Made by a program: the position numbers and the translations under genes | Part shown: positions 43,495 through 53,349 of the stretch, in pieces | Numbering within the stretch: position 1 is the stretch's first letter | Layout: every line of letters starts with the position of its first letter | NCBI RefSeq assembly: GCF_900163795.1 | Contig: NZ_FWFD01000014.1 | Coordinates: forward strand, 1-60,952 | Length of the DNA stretch: 60,952 nucleotides | Origin: Vagococcus fluvialis bH819 | Lineage (GTDB): Bacteria > Bacillota > Bacilli > Lactobacillales > Vagococcaceae | Direction of reading: 5' to 3' | The notes under the pieces: generated by a model | The model's input: the letters and a program-made list of their open reading frames with translations, nothing else | What the model was told of the DNA's origin: nothing | Databases searched by the model: none

Positions 43495-44563
43495 GCAACA
43501 ATCAACAATCAAAAATTTAGCGGTGCCAGTTCTTTCCGTCGTATTCGGATTATTATTAGGTGCAATTATCATGTTAGTGTTTGGATACAACCCAGTAGAA
43601 GGTTACAGTGCAATGTTGAATGGTGCGCTTGGTAGCACGTATAACATTGGTGAAGTTGTCCGTCTAGCAACACCATTAATTTTAACCGGTTTAGGATTTG
43701 CTGTAGCTAATACAGCTGGATTCTTCAATATTGGTTTGTCAGGTCAAGCTTTGTCAGGTTGGATTGTTTCCATTTGGTTAGCAATGTTATTCCCAGATTT
43801 ACCAAAAGCTATTCTAGTTCCTTTATGTATTATTGCAGGAACACTAGCAGGTGCTTTTTGGGCAGGGATTGCCGGATACTTGAAAGCACAATTTGGAACA
43901 AGTGAAGTTATCGTAACCATTATGTTAAATTATACAATCTTACATATCAGCAATCATTTAGTACGTAATGTCTTTACAAATGACGCAGATACAACGGCAC
44001 AAATTAGTCAAAATGCAAGTTTAAGAGCAGATTTCTTAACACAAATGACAGGCGGTTCTCGTCTGAATATGGGGATTTTCTTAGCCCTATTGATGATTTT
44101 TGTTGTATGGGTATTAATGAATCGTACAACAGTCGGTTTTGAATTACGTTCCGTAGGTTTAAATCCAGACGCTTCTGAATATGCTGGTATGAATGCCAAG
44201 AAAAATATTGTTTTAGCAATGTTAATCTCTGGTGGTTTAGCTGGTATGGGTGGTGTTGTTGAAGGATTAGGAACATTCCAAAACCTTTATGTATTAGGTT
44301 CAGTACCAACAATTGGATTTGACGGTATGGCTGTATCACTTCTTGGTAGTGGTAGCCCAATCGGAATTTTAGTTTCAGCATTATTATTTGGAGTATTAAA
44401 AATCGGTGGACTTAGTATGCCAGGTAGTGCTGGTGTACCAAATGAAATCGTAGAAATCGTTATTGCTTCAATTATCTTCTTTGTAGGTATCAGCTATGCT
44501 ATTCGTTACTTACTTGATAAAGCAACACCTAAAAAACAAGAGATTAAGAAAGGAGATGCGTAA
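43487..44563 (+). CDS. nupP: Nucleoside ABC importer, permease 1
   Basis: 358 residues, GTG start overlapping the end of nupO by 8 bases. About ten membrane segments; BPD_transp_2 family, with the conserved GLGFAVANTAGFFNIGLSGQ and the EAA-like coupling region ELRSVGLNPDASEYAGMNAKK. Forms the channel with NupQ. Confidence 0.94.
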   Translation: MNKQQSTIKNLAVPVLSVVFGLLLGAIIMLVFGYNPVEGYSAMLNGALGSTYNIGEVVRLATPLILTGLGFAVANTAGFFNIGLSGQALSGWIVSIWLAMLFPDLPKAILVPLCIIAGTLAGAFWAGIAGYLKAQFGTSEVIVTIMLNYTILHISNHLVRNVFTNDADTTAQISQNASLRADFLTQMTGGSRLNMGIFLALLMIFVVWVLMNRTTVGFELRSVGLNPDASEYAGMNAKKNIVLAMLISGGLAGMGGVVEGLGTFQNLYVLGSVPTIGFDGMAVSLLGSGSPIGILVSALLFGVLKIGGLSMPGSAGVPNEIVEIVIASIIFFVGISYAIRYLLDKATPKKQEIKKGDA

Positions 44564-44566
44564 GAC

Positions 44567-45520
44567 ATGGTATCAATGTTAGCAATTATTGTCTCATCAG
44601 CATTGGTGTATTCAGCTCCTTTAATCTTTACAGCTTTGGGAGGAACTTTCTCAGAACGAAGTGGTATAGTAAACGTTGGGTTAGAAGGAATTATGACTGT
44701 TGGTGCTTTTAGTGCCACAATCTTTAACCTTTACTCAGCAAGTACTTTTGGCTCAATGACACCTTGGATATCGATGTTATTCGGTGGATTTGTGGGAATT
44801 TTATTCGCACTTATTCACGCTGTGGCAACGATCAACTTACGTGCTGATCATATCGTCAGTGGTACAGTTATCAACTTAATGGCACCAGGGTTAACAGTAT
44901 TCTTAACTAAAATGTTATTTGATGGTCATGGACAAACAGATATGATCAAACAAACATTTGGTAAATTTAGTTTTCCAATTTTGAAAGATATTCCAGTTCT
45001 TGGTCAAATCTTCTTTAAAGATACATCAGCACCTGCTTATGTAGCTATTCTAGTAGCTGTTTTAGCATACTATGTTATCTATAAAACAAAATTTGGTTTA
45101 AGACTTCGTGCAGTTGGTGAAAATCCTCAAGCTGCGGATACTTTAGGAATTAATGTTTATGGTATGAAATATGCTGGCGTGTTAATTTCAGGTTTCTTAG
45201 GTGGTATGGGGGGAGCTGTAGCTGTTCAATCAATTTCAGGTCAATTCTCACTTTCAACGATTGCAGGACAAGGATTTATCTCAATGGCAGCAATGATCTT
45301 TGGTAAATGGAATCCAATTAGTGTCATGTTTGCGGCAATCTTCTTTGGATTATCTCAAAGTTTAGCTGTTATTGGAAACTTAATTCCAGGTATCAAAGAA
45401 TTACCTGCAGTATACTTACAAGCAGCACCATACGTATTAACAGTACTCGTACTAGTAATATTTATTGGTAAATCACAAGGACCAAAAGCTATTGGTAAAA
45501 CTTATGTGAAATCAAAATAA
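44567..45520 (+). CDS. nupQ: Nucleoside ABC importer, permease 2
   Basis: 317 residues, ribosome-binding site GAAAGGAG. About nine membrane segments; the second permease of the family (TALGGTFSERSGIVNVGLEGIM near the start, LRAVGENPQAADTLGINVYGMKYAG as the coupling loop). Last gene before a terminator that separates it from deoB. Confidence 0.94.
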   Translation: MVSMLAIIVSSALVYSAPLIFTALGGTFSERSGIVNVGLEGIMTVGAFSATIFNLYSASTFGSMTPWISMLFGGFVGILFALIHAVATINLRADHIVSGTVINLMAPGLTVFLTKMLFDGHGQTDMIKQTFGKFSFPILKDIPVLGQIFFKDTSAPAYVAILVAVLAYYVIYKTKFGLRLRAVGENPQAADTLGINVYGMKYAGVLISGFLGGMGGAVAVQSISGQFSLSTIAGQGFISMAAMIFGKWNPISVMFAAIFFGLSQSLAVIGNLIPGIKELPAVYLQAAPYVLTVLVLVIFIGKSQGPKAIGKTYVKSK

Positions 45521-45526
45521 TTACGA

Positions 45527-45560
45527 ACGTGCCAGGGAACCTCTTTGGCACGTTTTCTAT
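45527..45560 (+). terminator. Intrinsic terminator after nupQ
   Basis: Stem ACGTGCCA/TGGCACGT followed by TTTTCTAT. It divides the importer genes from deoB-punA-deoD, perhaps with read-through. Confidence 0.8.
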
Positions 45561-45592
45561 AAATAAAATTTTTTGGAAGAAGGCAGATCTAT

Positions 45593-46765
45593 ATGTTTAA
45601 AAGAGTTCATTTAGTAGTACTTGATTCAGTAGGTATTGGAGAAGCACCAGATGCTGAAAAATTTGGTGATTTAGGAAGTCACACACTAGGTCACATTGCA
45701 GAAGTTGCTGGTTTAAATATTCCTAACATGGAAAATTTAGGATTAGGAACAATTGAGCCACTTAAAGGTGTTAAGGCAGTTGAAGATCACAAAGGTTATG
45801 CAACAAAATTAGAAGAAATTTCTGTTGGTAAAGATACAATGACAGGTCACTGGGAAATCATGGGCTTAAACATTCAAACACCATTCAGAGTATTCCCAGA
45901 AGGATTCCCTCAAGAATTATTAGATAAAATCACTGAATTTTCAGGTCGCGGTGTTATTATGGGCGCAAACAAACCATACAGTGGTACTAAAGTTATTGAT
46001 GATTTCGGTGAAGAACAAATGAAAACTGGCGATTTGATTATTTATACATCAGCTGACCCAGTTCTTCAAATTGCAGCTCATGAAGATATTATTCCTTTAG
46101 AAGAATTATATAAAATTTGTGAGTTTACACGTGAATATACTAAAAATGACCCATATATGATTGGACGCATTATTGCTCGTCCTTATGTTGGTGAACCAGG
46201 AAACTTTACCCGTACACCAAATCGTCATGATTATGCTTTAGATCCATTTGGAAAAACAGTACTAGATTCATTAAAAGAAGCAGGCAAAGATGTGATTGCT
46301 GTTGGTAAAATCAACGATATCTTTAATGGTCAAGGAACAACGGCTACTGTTCGTACGAAATCTAATATGGATGGTGTAGATAAGTTATTAGACGTGATGA
46401 AAGAAGATTTCACTGGTTTAAGTTTTACTAACTTAGTGGACTTTGATGCATTATTTGGTCACCGTCGTGATGTTACGGGATACGGTAACGCCTTAGAAGA
46501 ATTTGATGCTCGCTTACCTGAAATCTATGATGCAATGGGCGAAGATGACTTACTATTAATCACAGCAGATCATGGAAATGATCCAACTTTCCCAGGAACA
46601 GATCATACAAGAGAATATGTGCCATTACTTGCTTACAGTAAAAACATGACAGGTCAAGGAAGCCTTAAACAAGGATTCTATGCAGATATTTCAGCGACAG
46701 TTGCTGAAAACTTTGGCGTGAAACAAACAGAAAACGGAACAAGTTTTTTAGATCAATTAAAATAA
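45593..46765 (+). CDS. deoB: Phosphopentomutase
   Basis: 390 residues. Metal-binding [21 protein letters not shown] at the start, the active-site Thr in KDTMTGHWE, and [24 protein letters not shown] at the end. It interconverts (deoxy)ribose-1-P and -5-P, linking nucleoside cleavage with central metabolism. The deoxyribose-phosphate aldolase gene (deoC), often nearby, is not in this window. Confidence 0.97.
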   Translation: MFKRVHLVVLDSVGIGEAPDAEKFGDLGSHTLGHIAEVAGLNIPNMENLGLGTIEPLKGVKAVEDHKGYATKLEEISVGKDTMTGHWEIMGLNIQTPFRVFPEGFPQELLDKITEFSGRGVIMGANKPYSGTKVIDDFGEEQMKTGDLIIYTSADPVLQIAAHEDIIPLEELYKICEFTREYTKNDPYMIGRIIARPYVGEPGNFTRTPNRHDYALDPFGKTVLDSLKEAGKDVIAVGKINDIFNGQGTTATVRTKSNMDGVDKLLDVMKEDFTGLSFTNLVDFDALFGHRRDVTGYGNALEEFDARLPEIYDAMGEDDLLLITADHGNDPTFPGTDHTREYVPLLAYSKNMTGQGSLKQGFYADISATVAENFGVKQTENGTSFLDQLK

Positions 46766-46778
46766 GGAGTTACATACA

Positions 46779-47594
46779 ATGACATTAAGTGAAAAATTAA
46801 AAGAAACAGCAAAATATATCCAAGGCAAAGGGGTTACTTCAATCGATTTTGGTTTGATTTTAGGATCTGGATTAGGTGAATTAGCGGACGAAATTACTGA
46901 TAGAATCGTCATTCCTTATGAAGAAATTCCAAACTTCCCAGTTTCAACAGTTGTTGGACATGCTGGACAATTGGTTTACGGAACACTCTCAGGTAAAAAA
47001 GTGTTAGCAATGCAAGGACGCTTCCACTATTATGAAGGTCATTCAATGCAAACAGTAACATTCCCAGTGCGTGTAATGAAAGCTTTAGGAGCTGATTCAT
47101 TAGTCGTAACAAATGCTGCAGGTGGCGTAAATACTTCATTTGCACCAGGGGATTTAATGTTAATTACTGACCAAATCAACTACACAGGCGATAATCCATT
47201 AATGGGCTTAAATGAAGATGACTTAGGACCTCGTTTCCCAGATATGTCAGAAGCCTATGACAAAGCATATGGCGAAGTGGCTAAAAAAGTAGCAACAGAG
47301 CTTAAAATTAGATTACAACAAGGGGTTTACATGGGATACTCAGGTCCTACTTATGAAACACCTGCTGAAATCAGAATGTCACGTGTTTTAGGAGCAGATG
47401 CTGTAGGTATGTCTACAGTTCCGGAAGTAATCGTCGCTAACCACATGTCAATGCGTGTGTTAGGTATTACATGTGTAACTAACTTAGCAGCAGGTATGCA
47501 AGCCAACTTAAACCATGAAGAAGTTGTTGAAACAACTGAACGCGTGAAAGCTGACTTTAAAGAGTTAGTAAAAATTACATTAGAAAGAATTTAA
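46779..47594 (+). CDS. punA: Purine nucleoside phosphorylase (PNP-I, trimeric type)
   Basis: 271 residues. Family motifs [39 protein letters not shown] and VTNAAGGVN; these belong to the trimeric PNP class for inosine and guanosine. Ribosome-binding site AAGGAG; 13 bp after deoB. It cleaves purine nucleosides to base and (deoxy)ribose-1-P. Confidence 0.95.
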   Translation: MTLSEKLKETAKYIQGKGVTSIDFGLILGSGLGELADEITDRIVIPYEEIPNFPVSTVVGHAGQLVYGTLSGKKVLAMQGRFHYYEGHSMQTVTFPVRVMKALGADSLVVTNAAGGVNTSFAPGDLMLITDQINYTGDNPLMGLNEDDLGPRFPDMSEAYDKAYGEVAKKVATELKIRLQQGVYMGYSGPTYETPAEIRMSRVLGADAVGMSTVPEVIVANHMSMRVLGITCVTNLAAGMQANLNHEEVVETTERVKADFKELVKITLERI

Positions 47595-47605
47595 GGGGAC
47601 ATAAA

Positions 47606-48313
47606 ATGAGTGTACATATTGGCGCTAAAAAAGGTGAAATTGCAGATAAAATTTTATTACCGGGTGATCCTTTAAGAGCAAAATACATTGCAGAAAAATT
47701 CTTAGATAACCCAGTTTGCTATAATGAAGTTCGTGGTATGCTCGGGTTTACTGGAACTTATAAAGGGGTGAAAGTATCGGTTCAAGGAACTGGTATGGGA
47801 ATTCCTTCAGCATCTATTTATACTAATGAGTTAATTCGTGAATATGATGTAAAAAAATTATTACGTGTGGGAACATGTGGTGCTCTTAAAAAAGACGTTC
47901 ATGTTCGTGATTTAGTTCTTGCTCAAGGAGCTGTGACTAATTCGGCCTTCATGAAAGCTGATTTCCCTAATCATACATTTGCTCCAATTGCTGATTATGA
48001 TTTATTATCAACTGCTTATAGTATTGGTAAAGAAAAAGGCTTTAATATTCATGTGGGTAATGTTTTATCTGATGATAGTTTTTATAAAGATGATTTATCA
48101 GATACATTCAAACTTGGTGAGCATGGCGTATTAGCTGTAGAAATGGAAGCTGCTGTTATGTATTACTTGGCTTCTAAATACGATGTTCAAGCCTTAGCAT
48201 TGATGACAGTTAGCGATCACATGGTAACAGGTGAAGAAACAACATCAGAAGAACGTCAATCAACATTTGATGAAATGATGATCGTCGGCTTAGAAACATT
48301 AATTAAAGAATAG
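47606..48313 (+). CDS. deoD: Purine nucleoside phosphorylase DeoD
   Basis: 235 residues, hexameric DeoD type: [18 protein letters not shown] at the start, [14 protein letters not shown] and [12 protein letters not shown]. It also accepts adenosine, complementing PunA. Follows punA by 11 bp and is the last gene of the salvage operon; a dispersed 3' element and a terminator follow. Confidence 0.96.
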   Translation: MSVHIGAKKGEIADKILLPGDPLRAKYIAEKFLDNPVCYNEVRGMLGFTGTYKGVKVSVQGTGMGIPSASIYTNELIREYDVKKLLRVGTCGALKKDVHVRDLVLAQGAVTNSAFMKADFPNHTFAPIADYDLLSTAYSIGKEKGFNIHVGNVLSDDSFYKDDLSDTFKLGEHGVLAVEMEAAVMYYLASKYDVQALALMTVSDHMVTGEETTSEERQSTFDEMMIVGLETLIKE

Positions 48314-48314
48314 G

Positions 48315-48345
48315 GTAGTGAAAAAGGCGTTCAGCTCTGAGTAAC
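48315..48345 (+). repeat. Dispersed element, copy C, after the deoD stop codon
   Basis: GTAGTGAAAAAGGCG then TTCAGCTCTGAGTAAC begins 1-2 bases after the deoD TAG, in the same orientation as the gene. Closest to copy B. Confidence 0.75.
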
Positions 48346-48357
48346 TATCTAATTAAA

Positions 48358-48392
48358 AAGAAGCTTACCGAATTTCGGTAAGCTTCTTTTTT
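48358..48392. terminator. Bidirectional terminator
   Basis: Stem AAGAAGCTTACCGAAA-like, AAGCTTACCGAA/TTCGGTAAGCTT, with A and T runs on both sides. Shared by deoD and the convergent MerR gene. Confidence 0.92.
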
Positions 48393-49146
48393 AGGCATAT
48401 GTTTTGATCGCTTCTGTTAACCAGTGAGTTGCGTCATTTCCAATTTGGTCATTGTAGTAAGCGGAAAAACGTTCATCGGCTAAGTACATTTCGGCTAGTC
48501 CAATATGAGCTTCTTTGGAATAAGTTGCCCAAGTGTAAGTTAACCATTCTTTGTGTTTTTCAAAAACAGTTTTAGCACTTTCTGAATGAAGATCTTGTTT
48601 TTTGACCAGTTCTTTTAAAGCTATAAATAAATTTTTTTCGGCTTGGGTCATGTTTTTAAAATCAGCTTCGCTTAAATTTTGCCACTGCTTATTAGAAGAT
48701 TCGATGGCGTCTTTACCATATTTTTCTCTGATTTCTTTTCCATAAGTTGCTTCGTTTTGAGCTAGTTTTTCCTGTTTGAATGCTTCAAATTTTTCTTTAT
48801 CTGACATGTTAATTTCTCCTTTATGATAACGTATTGTTTTTTCAATTGTCAGAAGGAGATGGTTGATTTGATCCTTTTTCTTAGTTAATTCTTGGTATTG
48901 ATCTTCCAGTGCACGTGAAAAATCAAAATCGGTTTCGTCTAAACTTTGTTTAATGGTTTCAAGCTTCATATCCAGTGAGCGGTAAAATAAAATTTGCTGC
49001 AAGCGGTCGACCTCTGTTTGTCCATAAATTCGGTAACCAGATGAATTAATTCGAGCAGGTTTTAGTAAATTAATTTCATCGTAGTAGCGTAAAGTTCTTG
49101 TGCTGACACCAGACAACTCAGCTAGTTTTTTAATGGTATATTCCAT
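48391..49146 (-). CDS. MerR-family regulator with TipAS-type effector domain
   Basis: 251 residues. ATG 49146 was chosen (AGGAGG upstream); a longer frame has no ribosome-binding site. N-terminal MerR HTH (YTIKKLAELSGVSTRTLRYYDEINLLKPARI), a coiled-coil dimerisation helix (about 75-110), and a TipAS-like C-terminal domain, typical of regulators that bind thiopeptides or other cyclic drugs. It lies alone between terminators. In other bacteria the class is autoregulated. Confidence 0.88.
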   Translation of the reverse strand: MEYTIKKLAELSGVSTRTLRYYDEINLLKPARINSSGYRIYGQTEVDRLQQILFYRSLDMKLETIKQSLDETDFDFSRALEDQYQELTKKKDQINHLLLTIEKTIRYHKGEINMSDKEKFEAFKQEKLAQNEATYGKEIREKYGKDAIESSNKQWQNLSEADFKNMTQAEKNLFIALKELVKKQDLHSESAKTVFEKHKEWLTYTWATYSKEAHIGLAEMYLADERFSAYYNDQIGNDATHWLTEAIKTYA

Positions 49147-49240
49147 GGTTATTCCTCCTGACACACTTATCATATAGGTTGACGTAACGTGAAGGTCAAT
49201 AGGTTAAGTATAACTTTTTTATTATATTTATGACATGAAA

Positions 49241-49270
49241 AAAACCACTAGTCAGCCCACTAGTGGTTTT
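49241..49270. terminator. Bidirectional intrinsic terminator
   Basis: Stem AAAACCACTAGT/ACTAGTGGTTTT upstream of the TipA-like gene. It ends the ClbS-like transcription unit. Confidence 0.85.
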
Positions 49271-49318
49271 GGTCTTAATTGAATTCCTTTTAATAAATCT
49301 AGTATAGCATAATAGTCA

Positions 49319-49825
49319 TCATTTCAAACTCCTCTTATACTTCCTAACCGCTTTAAGTGCCCAATCATAGTGAGAAGCTGTGGCTGAAACGGCGTAGCTG
49401 CCTAAACTGGTTGTTCCTGTCCAGTTGTAGTATTTCTTCGTGAACAACTCCTCATCAGAATATTGTTTAATCACACCTAAGCAGTCGTTGTGACTAGTTT
49501 CAAGTATTTTCTTGGCATCTTCAAGAGACGTATTTTGATGTTTCTCCCAAAATTTAATGTTCATCTCGCCATAGTTTTTCCAATTGTAAGGTTCAGGTAA
49601 GAAAGGTATGACAAATTCTTGTTGATTATTTTTGACAAAATCTAAAAAGAGCTGGTGCCATTCATATAAATGAACCAAACAATCTCTGATTTGACGATCA
49701 CGTCCTTCAAAAGGAAAAGTACCAACTTGCTCTTCTTCGCTTAGGGAGTCAATTAAAGTAATTAACTTTTGATAGTTTTCCGCTCCTTGCAATAATAATT
49801 CTTCTTTATTTTTCGCTCTAGCCAC
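49319..49825 (-). CDS. ClbS/DfsB family four-helix protein
   Basis: 168 residues, GTG start. The sequence fits the ClbS/DfsB (DinB-related) four-helix family: KEELLLQGAENYQKLITLIDSL, LVHLYEWHQLFLDFV, PYNWKNYGEMNIKFWE and ASHYDWALKAVRKYKRS. The founding member ClbS hydrolyses colibactin. Here the ligand is unknown. Its start overlaps the stop of the MerR gene by 1 base, so the two are cotranscribed and probably act in the same stress response. Confidence 0.85.
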   Translation of the reverse strand: MARAKNKEELLLQGAENYQKLITLIDSLSEEEQVGTFPFEGRDRQIRDCLVHLYEWHQLFLDFVKNNQQEFVIPFLPEPYNWKNYGEMNIKFWEKHQNTSLEDAKKILETSHNDCLGVIKQYSDEELFTKKYYNWTGTTSLGSYAVSATASHYDWALKAVRKYKRSLK

Positions 49826-50646
49826 TATAATTCCTCCTTAGTTTTAACCACCAAACAAGCTTCTGTCAGCCAGTTATCTGGATTTGGATCTTGGGCAGCT
49901 GTCACGTGATAAATATTAATCATGGGACCTGCAATTTCTAAGTGATTGACTTCAATCCAACGACCAAGAGCTTCCATAATAAGTGGCATTTGTTCAAATG
50001 AGCCTTGGAAAGTTGTTGAAGCAACAGTGATTTTAGGAGCAGTTTTAAAAGTAATGGATTCAGTATCTTGGTACTCACCAACGATACTACTTTGAATTTC
50101 CAAATCAATATTTTCTTCCTCAAAAGCTTCATTATGATACAAGGTTAGACCTAGTGGTGGTTCAGAAAATGAGACATTTTGAGCTAAATATTCTTCGTAT
50201 AATTCTTGCCATAAGATTTGTTCCTCTTGATAGTCAGAAACAGTCCGTCTCAAACTCATGATTTGTCTTTCAGGTAATTCTTTTAATACCACGTTGTAAT
50301 TCAAATACTCATTGTTGGTACTTATCATTTCAGCAACAGATTCAAGTAGATTTTGCTGATAGCTGACTTTTTCTAGCTGCTCTTTTAAATACTCTTTCTG
50401 AAGTTCAAAGTATGTTTCTAGGGTTTTTGTTTCAGGATTGTCTAAAATCTCTTTAATCATTCTTAAAGAGAATCCCATTTCCTGTAAACTTTTAATTTGG
50501 TTGATGCGAGGGAGTTGCTCGGCTGAGTAGTCTCGGTAATTGTTATTTTCAGAAGAACGAGAGACAGTGAGTAAACCGACTTCCTCATAGTGACGTAGCA
50601 TTCTGACACTGGTATTGGCTAATTTTGAAAAATGACTGATTTTCAT
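49825..50646 (-). CDS. MerR-family regulator with GyrI-like effector domain
   Basis: 273 residues, ATG 50646 with GGAGG upstream. MerR HTH (KISHFSKLANTSVRMLRHYEEVGLLTVSRS), coiled coil (about 80-118), GyrI-like ligand-binding domain (about 125-270, including VNHLEIAGPMINIYH). It resembles BmrR/BltR-type multidrug sensors. In one operon with the ClbS-like gene and likely regulating it. Confidence 0.88.
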   Translation of the reverse strand: MKISHFSKLANTSVRMLRHYEEVGLLTVSRSSENNNYRDYSAEQLPRINQIKSLQEMGFSLRMIKEILDNPETKTLETYFELQKEYLKEQLEKVSYQQNLLESVAEMISTNNEYLNYNVVLKELPERQIMSLRRTVSDYQEEQILWQELYEEYLAQNVSFSEPPLGLTLYHNEAFEEENIDLEIQSSIVGEYQDTESITFKTAPKITVASTTFQGSFEQMPLIMEALGRWIEVNHLEIAGPMINIYHVTAAQDPNPDNWLTEACLVVKTKEEL

Positions 50647-50734
50647 CAAGATAACCTCCTCTTTTTCTAAAGTATAAAGGCTGACAGTGTGTGAAGCTCA
50701 AGTAATAAATTGAAACTCAGGAGATAAAAATTTT

Positions 50735-50774
50735 CTTCCAGCTGCTTGGAGTTAACCGCCATTTTCACCACTCT
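50735..50774 (-). repeat. Dispersed element, copy D, after the small membrane-protein gene
   Basis: On the minus strand GAGTGGTGAAAATGGCG then GTTAACTCCAAGCAGCTGG begins about 5 bases after the TAA at 50778, again in sense orientation. Closest to copy A. Confidence 0.7.
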
Positions 50775-50777
50775 GGA

Positions 50778-50876
50778 TTATAAATATTTCATTAAAAATA
50801 GAGCAATTAAAATACCAATTCCTAACGAGACAGTGCGGTAGATATATTCTTTTTTAGGGTTACGATTTGGATCCAT
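50778..50876 (-). CDS. Small membrane protein (32 aa)
   Basis: Start ATG 50876 after AAAGGAGTG. The sequence is MDPNRNPKKEY, then a hydrophobic segment of about 20 residues, ending KYL: basic N-terminus in the cytosol, single membrane anchor. I do not recognise the family. A longer in-frame version (to 50960) lacks a ribosome-binding site. It carries a downstream element copy D in its 3' region, like established genes in this window. Confidence 0.6.
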   Translation of the reverse strand: MDPNRNPKKEYIYRTVSLGIGILIALFLMKYL

Positions 50877-50943
50877 ACTTGGGTTCACTCCTTTGTATAA
50901 TAATATGATACTTTTAGTATACTGCTTTTTTGATAAATGAAAA

Positions 50944-50998
50944 AGAAGAGACTGTAACATAAGTCTGTAAACTCATGTTGTAGTCCCTTCTTTTTTGG
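50944..50998. terminator. Bidirectional intrinsic terminator
   Basis: Imperfect stem AAGAAGAGACTGTAACAT / ATGTTGTAGTCCCTTCTT with T runs on both strands. It ends the arsR-like transcript. Confidence 0.8.
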
Positions 50999-51023
50999 TT
51001 AGAAGAGCTAAAAGAAGTTCTTC

Positions 51024-51350
51024 TTAATTTAACTGACTTCTCTCTTTAGTGTGAGATAGGGCAAGGTAGATGATCCATTTTATATGATCATCGTAAATTC
51101 GATAATACTGCTTTCTTCCTACACGCTTTGATTTTACTAATTTAGCATTTTTTAATAAAGATAATTGATGGGAAATAGCTGATTGTGATTCTTGAATAGC
51201 TATTTCCAACTCACTAACATTATACTCTTTATTAAGTAATAGGCATAAAATTTTAAATCGTATTTCATTTCTCAATAAGTGGAATAGTTGTAAGCTATCC
51301 CTTACTTCCAGTTCAGAATATGTGGTATTTTCTAGAGAAATATTTTCCAT
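51024..51350 (-). CDS. ArsR/SmtB-family metal sensor with an alpha-5 zinc site
   Basis: 108 residues. Winged-helix region ILCLLLNKEYNVSELEIAIQESQSAISHQLSLLKNAKLV. The C-terminal helix carries D87, H89, H100 and E103, the exact spacing of the SmtB/CzrA alpha-5 zinc/cobalt site. There is no alpha-3N cysteine pair. The gene lies 34 bp after the metal ATPase on the same strand and would be cotranscribed with it, repressing their promoter when metal is scarce. Confidence 0.9.
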   Translation of the reverse strand: MENISLENTTYSELEVRDSLQLFHLLRNEIRFKILCLLLNKEYNVSELEIAIQESQSAISHQLSLLKNAKLVKSKRVGRKQYYRIYDDHIKWIIYLALSHTKERSQLN

Positions 51351-51384
51351 GGAAAAGACCTCCTACATGTATCTAACTCTAATC

Positions 51385-53289
51385 TTACAAATATTTTTTT
51401 GGAGTTCGTAATAATCTTAATGCGTTAAGAATAACTAGAATAGTACTACCCTCATGAACAATAACACCAATCGCAATATTCATTTTTCCTAAGAAATTTA
51501 AGGTCACGAGTAAAGCAACAACGAGCATTGAGAAACAAATATTTTGCCATGTCACTTTATCCATTTTTTTAGTTAGTTTATGAGCGTAAACTAATTTTGA
51601 TAAATCATTTTTCATTAAGACGAGGTCAGCAACATCCATTGCTACATCTGTCCCATCTCCCATAGCGATACCAACATCCGCAGTTACTAAGGCAGGTGCA
51701 TCGTTGATACCATCACCTAACATACCAGTTGCACCGTATTTTTTCTGTTGTTCTGCAACAATACTTGCTTTATTTTCAGGCATAACATTCGCAACAACTT
51801 CAGCGACTCCTACTTGACGACCAACTGCTTCACCAGTTAGTTTAGCATCTCCAGTGATCATAGTTGTATGGATACCTTGGTCGTTAAAGTAAGTGATGGC
51901 GTCTTTAGCATAATCATTAGGCACATCCATAAGAGCGATCAATCCGATTACTTTTTCGTTTTTACCGATTAAAACAACTGTTTTACCTTCAGAAGCTAAT
52001 TTTTGTTCATCATCTTTGTAGAAAGAAGAGACATCTTCAAACGAGCTTGGTTTACCAATTCGGTATTTTTTTTCTTGATAAGTAGTAGATAATCCACGTC
52101 CTACTTCATTTTCAACAGTAATATCTAATTTTTGACGATCTGGAAAATTATTAATAATAGCCGTAGCCAATGGATGATTTGATTGAGACTCCATAGCAAC
52201 AATTAAATCAATTAATTGATCTTCATTTTCTTCAGAAGCAAATGAAAAATCTGTTACGACTGGTTTACCACTAGTTAAAGTTCCAGTTTTATCAAAGGAA
52301 ATAGCTTTAAGTTCATTTAATTTAGAGAGGTACGCGCCACCTTTGACTAAAACACCTTTTTTAGATAAGTTGGAAATTGTAGATAAGGTTGTTGGGACCG
52401 CACTTGCTGCTAAAGCACAAGGTGATACTGAAATTAAATACACCATACTTCTGTATAAACTAACATCCCACGACCAGCCTAAAAGATAAGGGCCTGCTAA
52501 TAATACAAAGGGGTACAGGGCTAAAGCAATAGTGACATACCTAGGTTCTAAACGCTGAATTAATGTTGCTGTTTTTGTTAAACTTTGTTGAGACTGATCA
52601 ACAAGTTCTAGTATCTTAGCAAAAACTGTTTCTGTGCTATCTTTAGTTACTTCCATAGTGAAAGTTCCGGAACCATTGATAGTACTACCAAACACTTCGT
52701 CACCGACATTTTTTTCTTTTGGAATACTTTCCCCATTAATAGAAGATTCGTCGATTGAAGTAGATCCACTAATAATAACACCATCTGTTGGTACTTGAGC
52801 ACCGTTTAATACTTGTAATGTATCGCCTACTTTAACTTGATCAACAGAAACAACTTTAGATGTTCCATCGGCTAATAAAATTCTAGCTTCTGTAGGATTC
52901 AAATTAAGTAAGTTGGTAATTTCTCTTTTACTTTTTCCATCAACATAATCTTCAAGAAAGTGAGCGCCTGCAAAAATGAGAATAAGCAAAGCAGCTTCTT
53001 CATAATTACCTATAACAATAGCCCCTGCGGTTGCAATAGTCATTAAGAAGTGAACATTAGGCTGAAATTTTTTTGCTTGTTTTGTTTTGCTAATCGTATT
53101 TCCAATACCTTCAAAAATAATATGATAGCCAGCAGTGATAACAGAAATAATAAAGAGAACTGAACTAAAGGTTTCATTCGTGTTTGATACAAAAAGCCCG
53201 ATAATGAATGCCGCTAATCCAATAAAGAACATTGTAACTGCTAATCTTGCTCCGTGATCGTGGTCGTGGTTGCTTTTATTTTTCTCCAT
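51385..53289 (-). CDS. P1B-4-type heavy-metal translocating ATPase (CoaT/PfeT/ZosA-like)
   Basis: 634 residues. ATG 53289 was chosen (AAAGGGTG upstream). The short N-terminus has HDHDHG instead of CxxC metal domains. Key motifs: SPC in SVSPCALAAS (transmembrane helix 4), phosphorylation site SFDKTGTLTSG, TGDAK, GDGINDAPAL, and HEGSTILVILNALRLL in the last helix. SPC together with HEGST identifies subgroup P1B-4, which exports Fe(II), Co(II) or Zn(II), rather than the CPC-type Zn/Cd or Cu pumps. With the SmtB-type sensor, a Zn/Co/Fe stress response is predicted. Confidence 0.92.
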   Translation of the reverse strand: MEKNKSNHDHDHGARLAVTMFFIGLAAFIIGLFVSNTNETFSSVLFIISVITAGYHIIFEGIGNTISKTKQAKKFQPNVHFLMTIATAGAIVIGNYEEAALLILIFAGAHFLEDYVDGKSKREITNLLNLNPTEARILLADGTSKVVSVDQVKVGDTLQVLNGAQVPTDGVIISGSTSIDESSINGESIPKEKNVGDEVFGSTINGSGTFTMEVTKDSTETVFAKILELVDQSQQSLTKTATLIQRLEPRYVTIALALYPFVLLAGPYLLGWSWDVSLYRSMVYLISVSPCALAASAVPTTLSTISNLSKKGVLVKGGAYLSKLNELKAISFDKTGTLTSGKPVVTDFSFASEENEDQLIDLIVAMESQSNHPLATAIINNFPDRQKLDITVENEVGRGLSTTYQEKKYRIGKPSSFEDVSSFYKDDEQKLASEGKTVVLIGKNEKVIGLIALMDVPNDYAKDAITYFNDQGIHTTMITGDAKLTGEAVGRQVGVAEVVANVMPENKASIVAEQQKKYGATGMLGDGINDAPALVTADVGIAMGDGTDVAMDVADLVLMKNDLSKLVYAHKLTKKMDKVTWQNICFSMLVVALLVTLNFLGKMNIAIGVIVHEGSTILVILNALRLLRTPKKYL

Positions 53290-53349
53290 TTGAAACACCC
53301 TTTCTTTTAATGTTTTGTTAGGTTAAATAATAATCATTTAATTAACACT

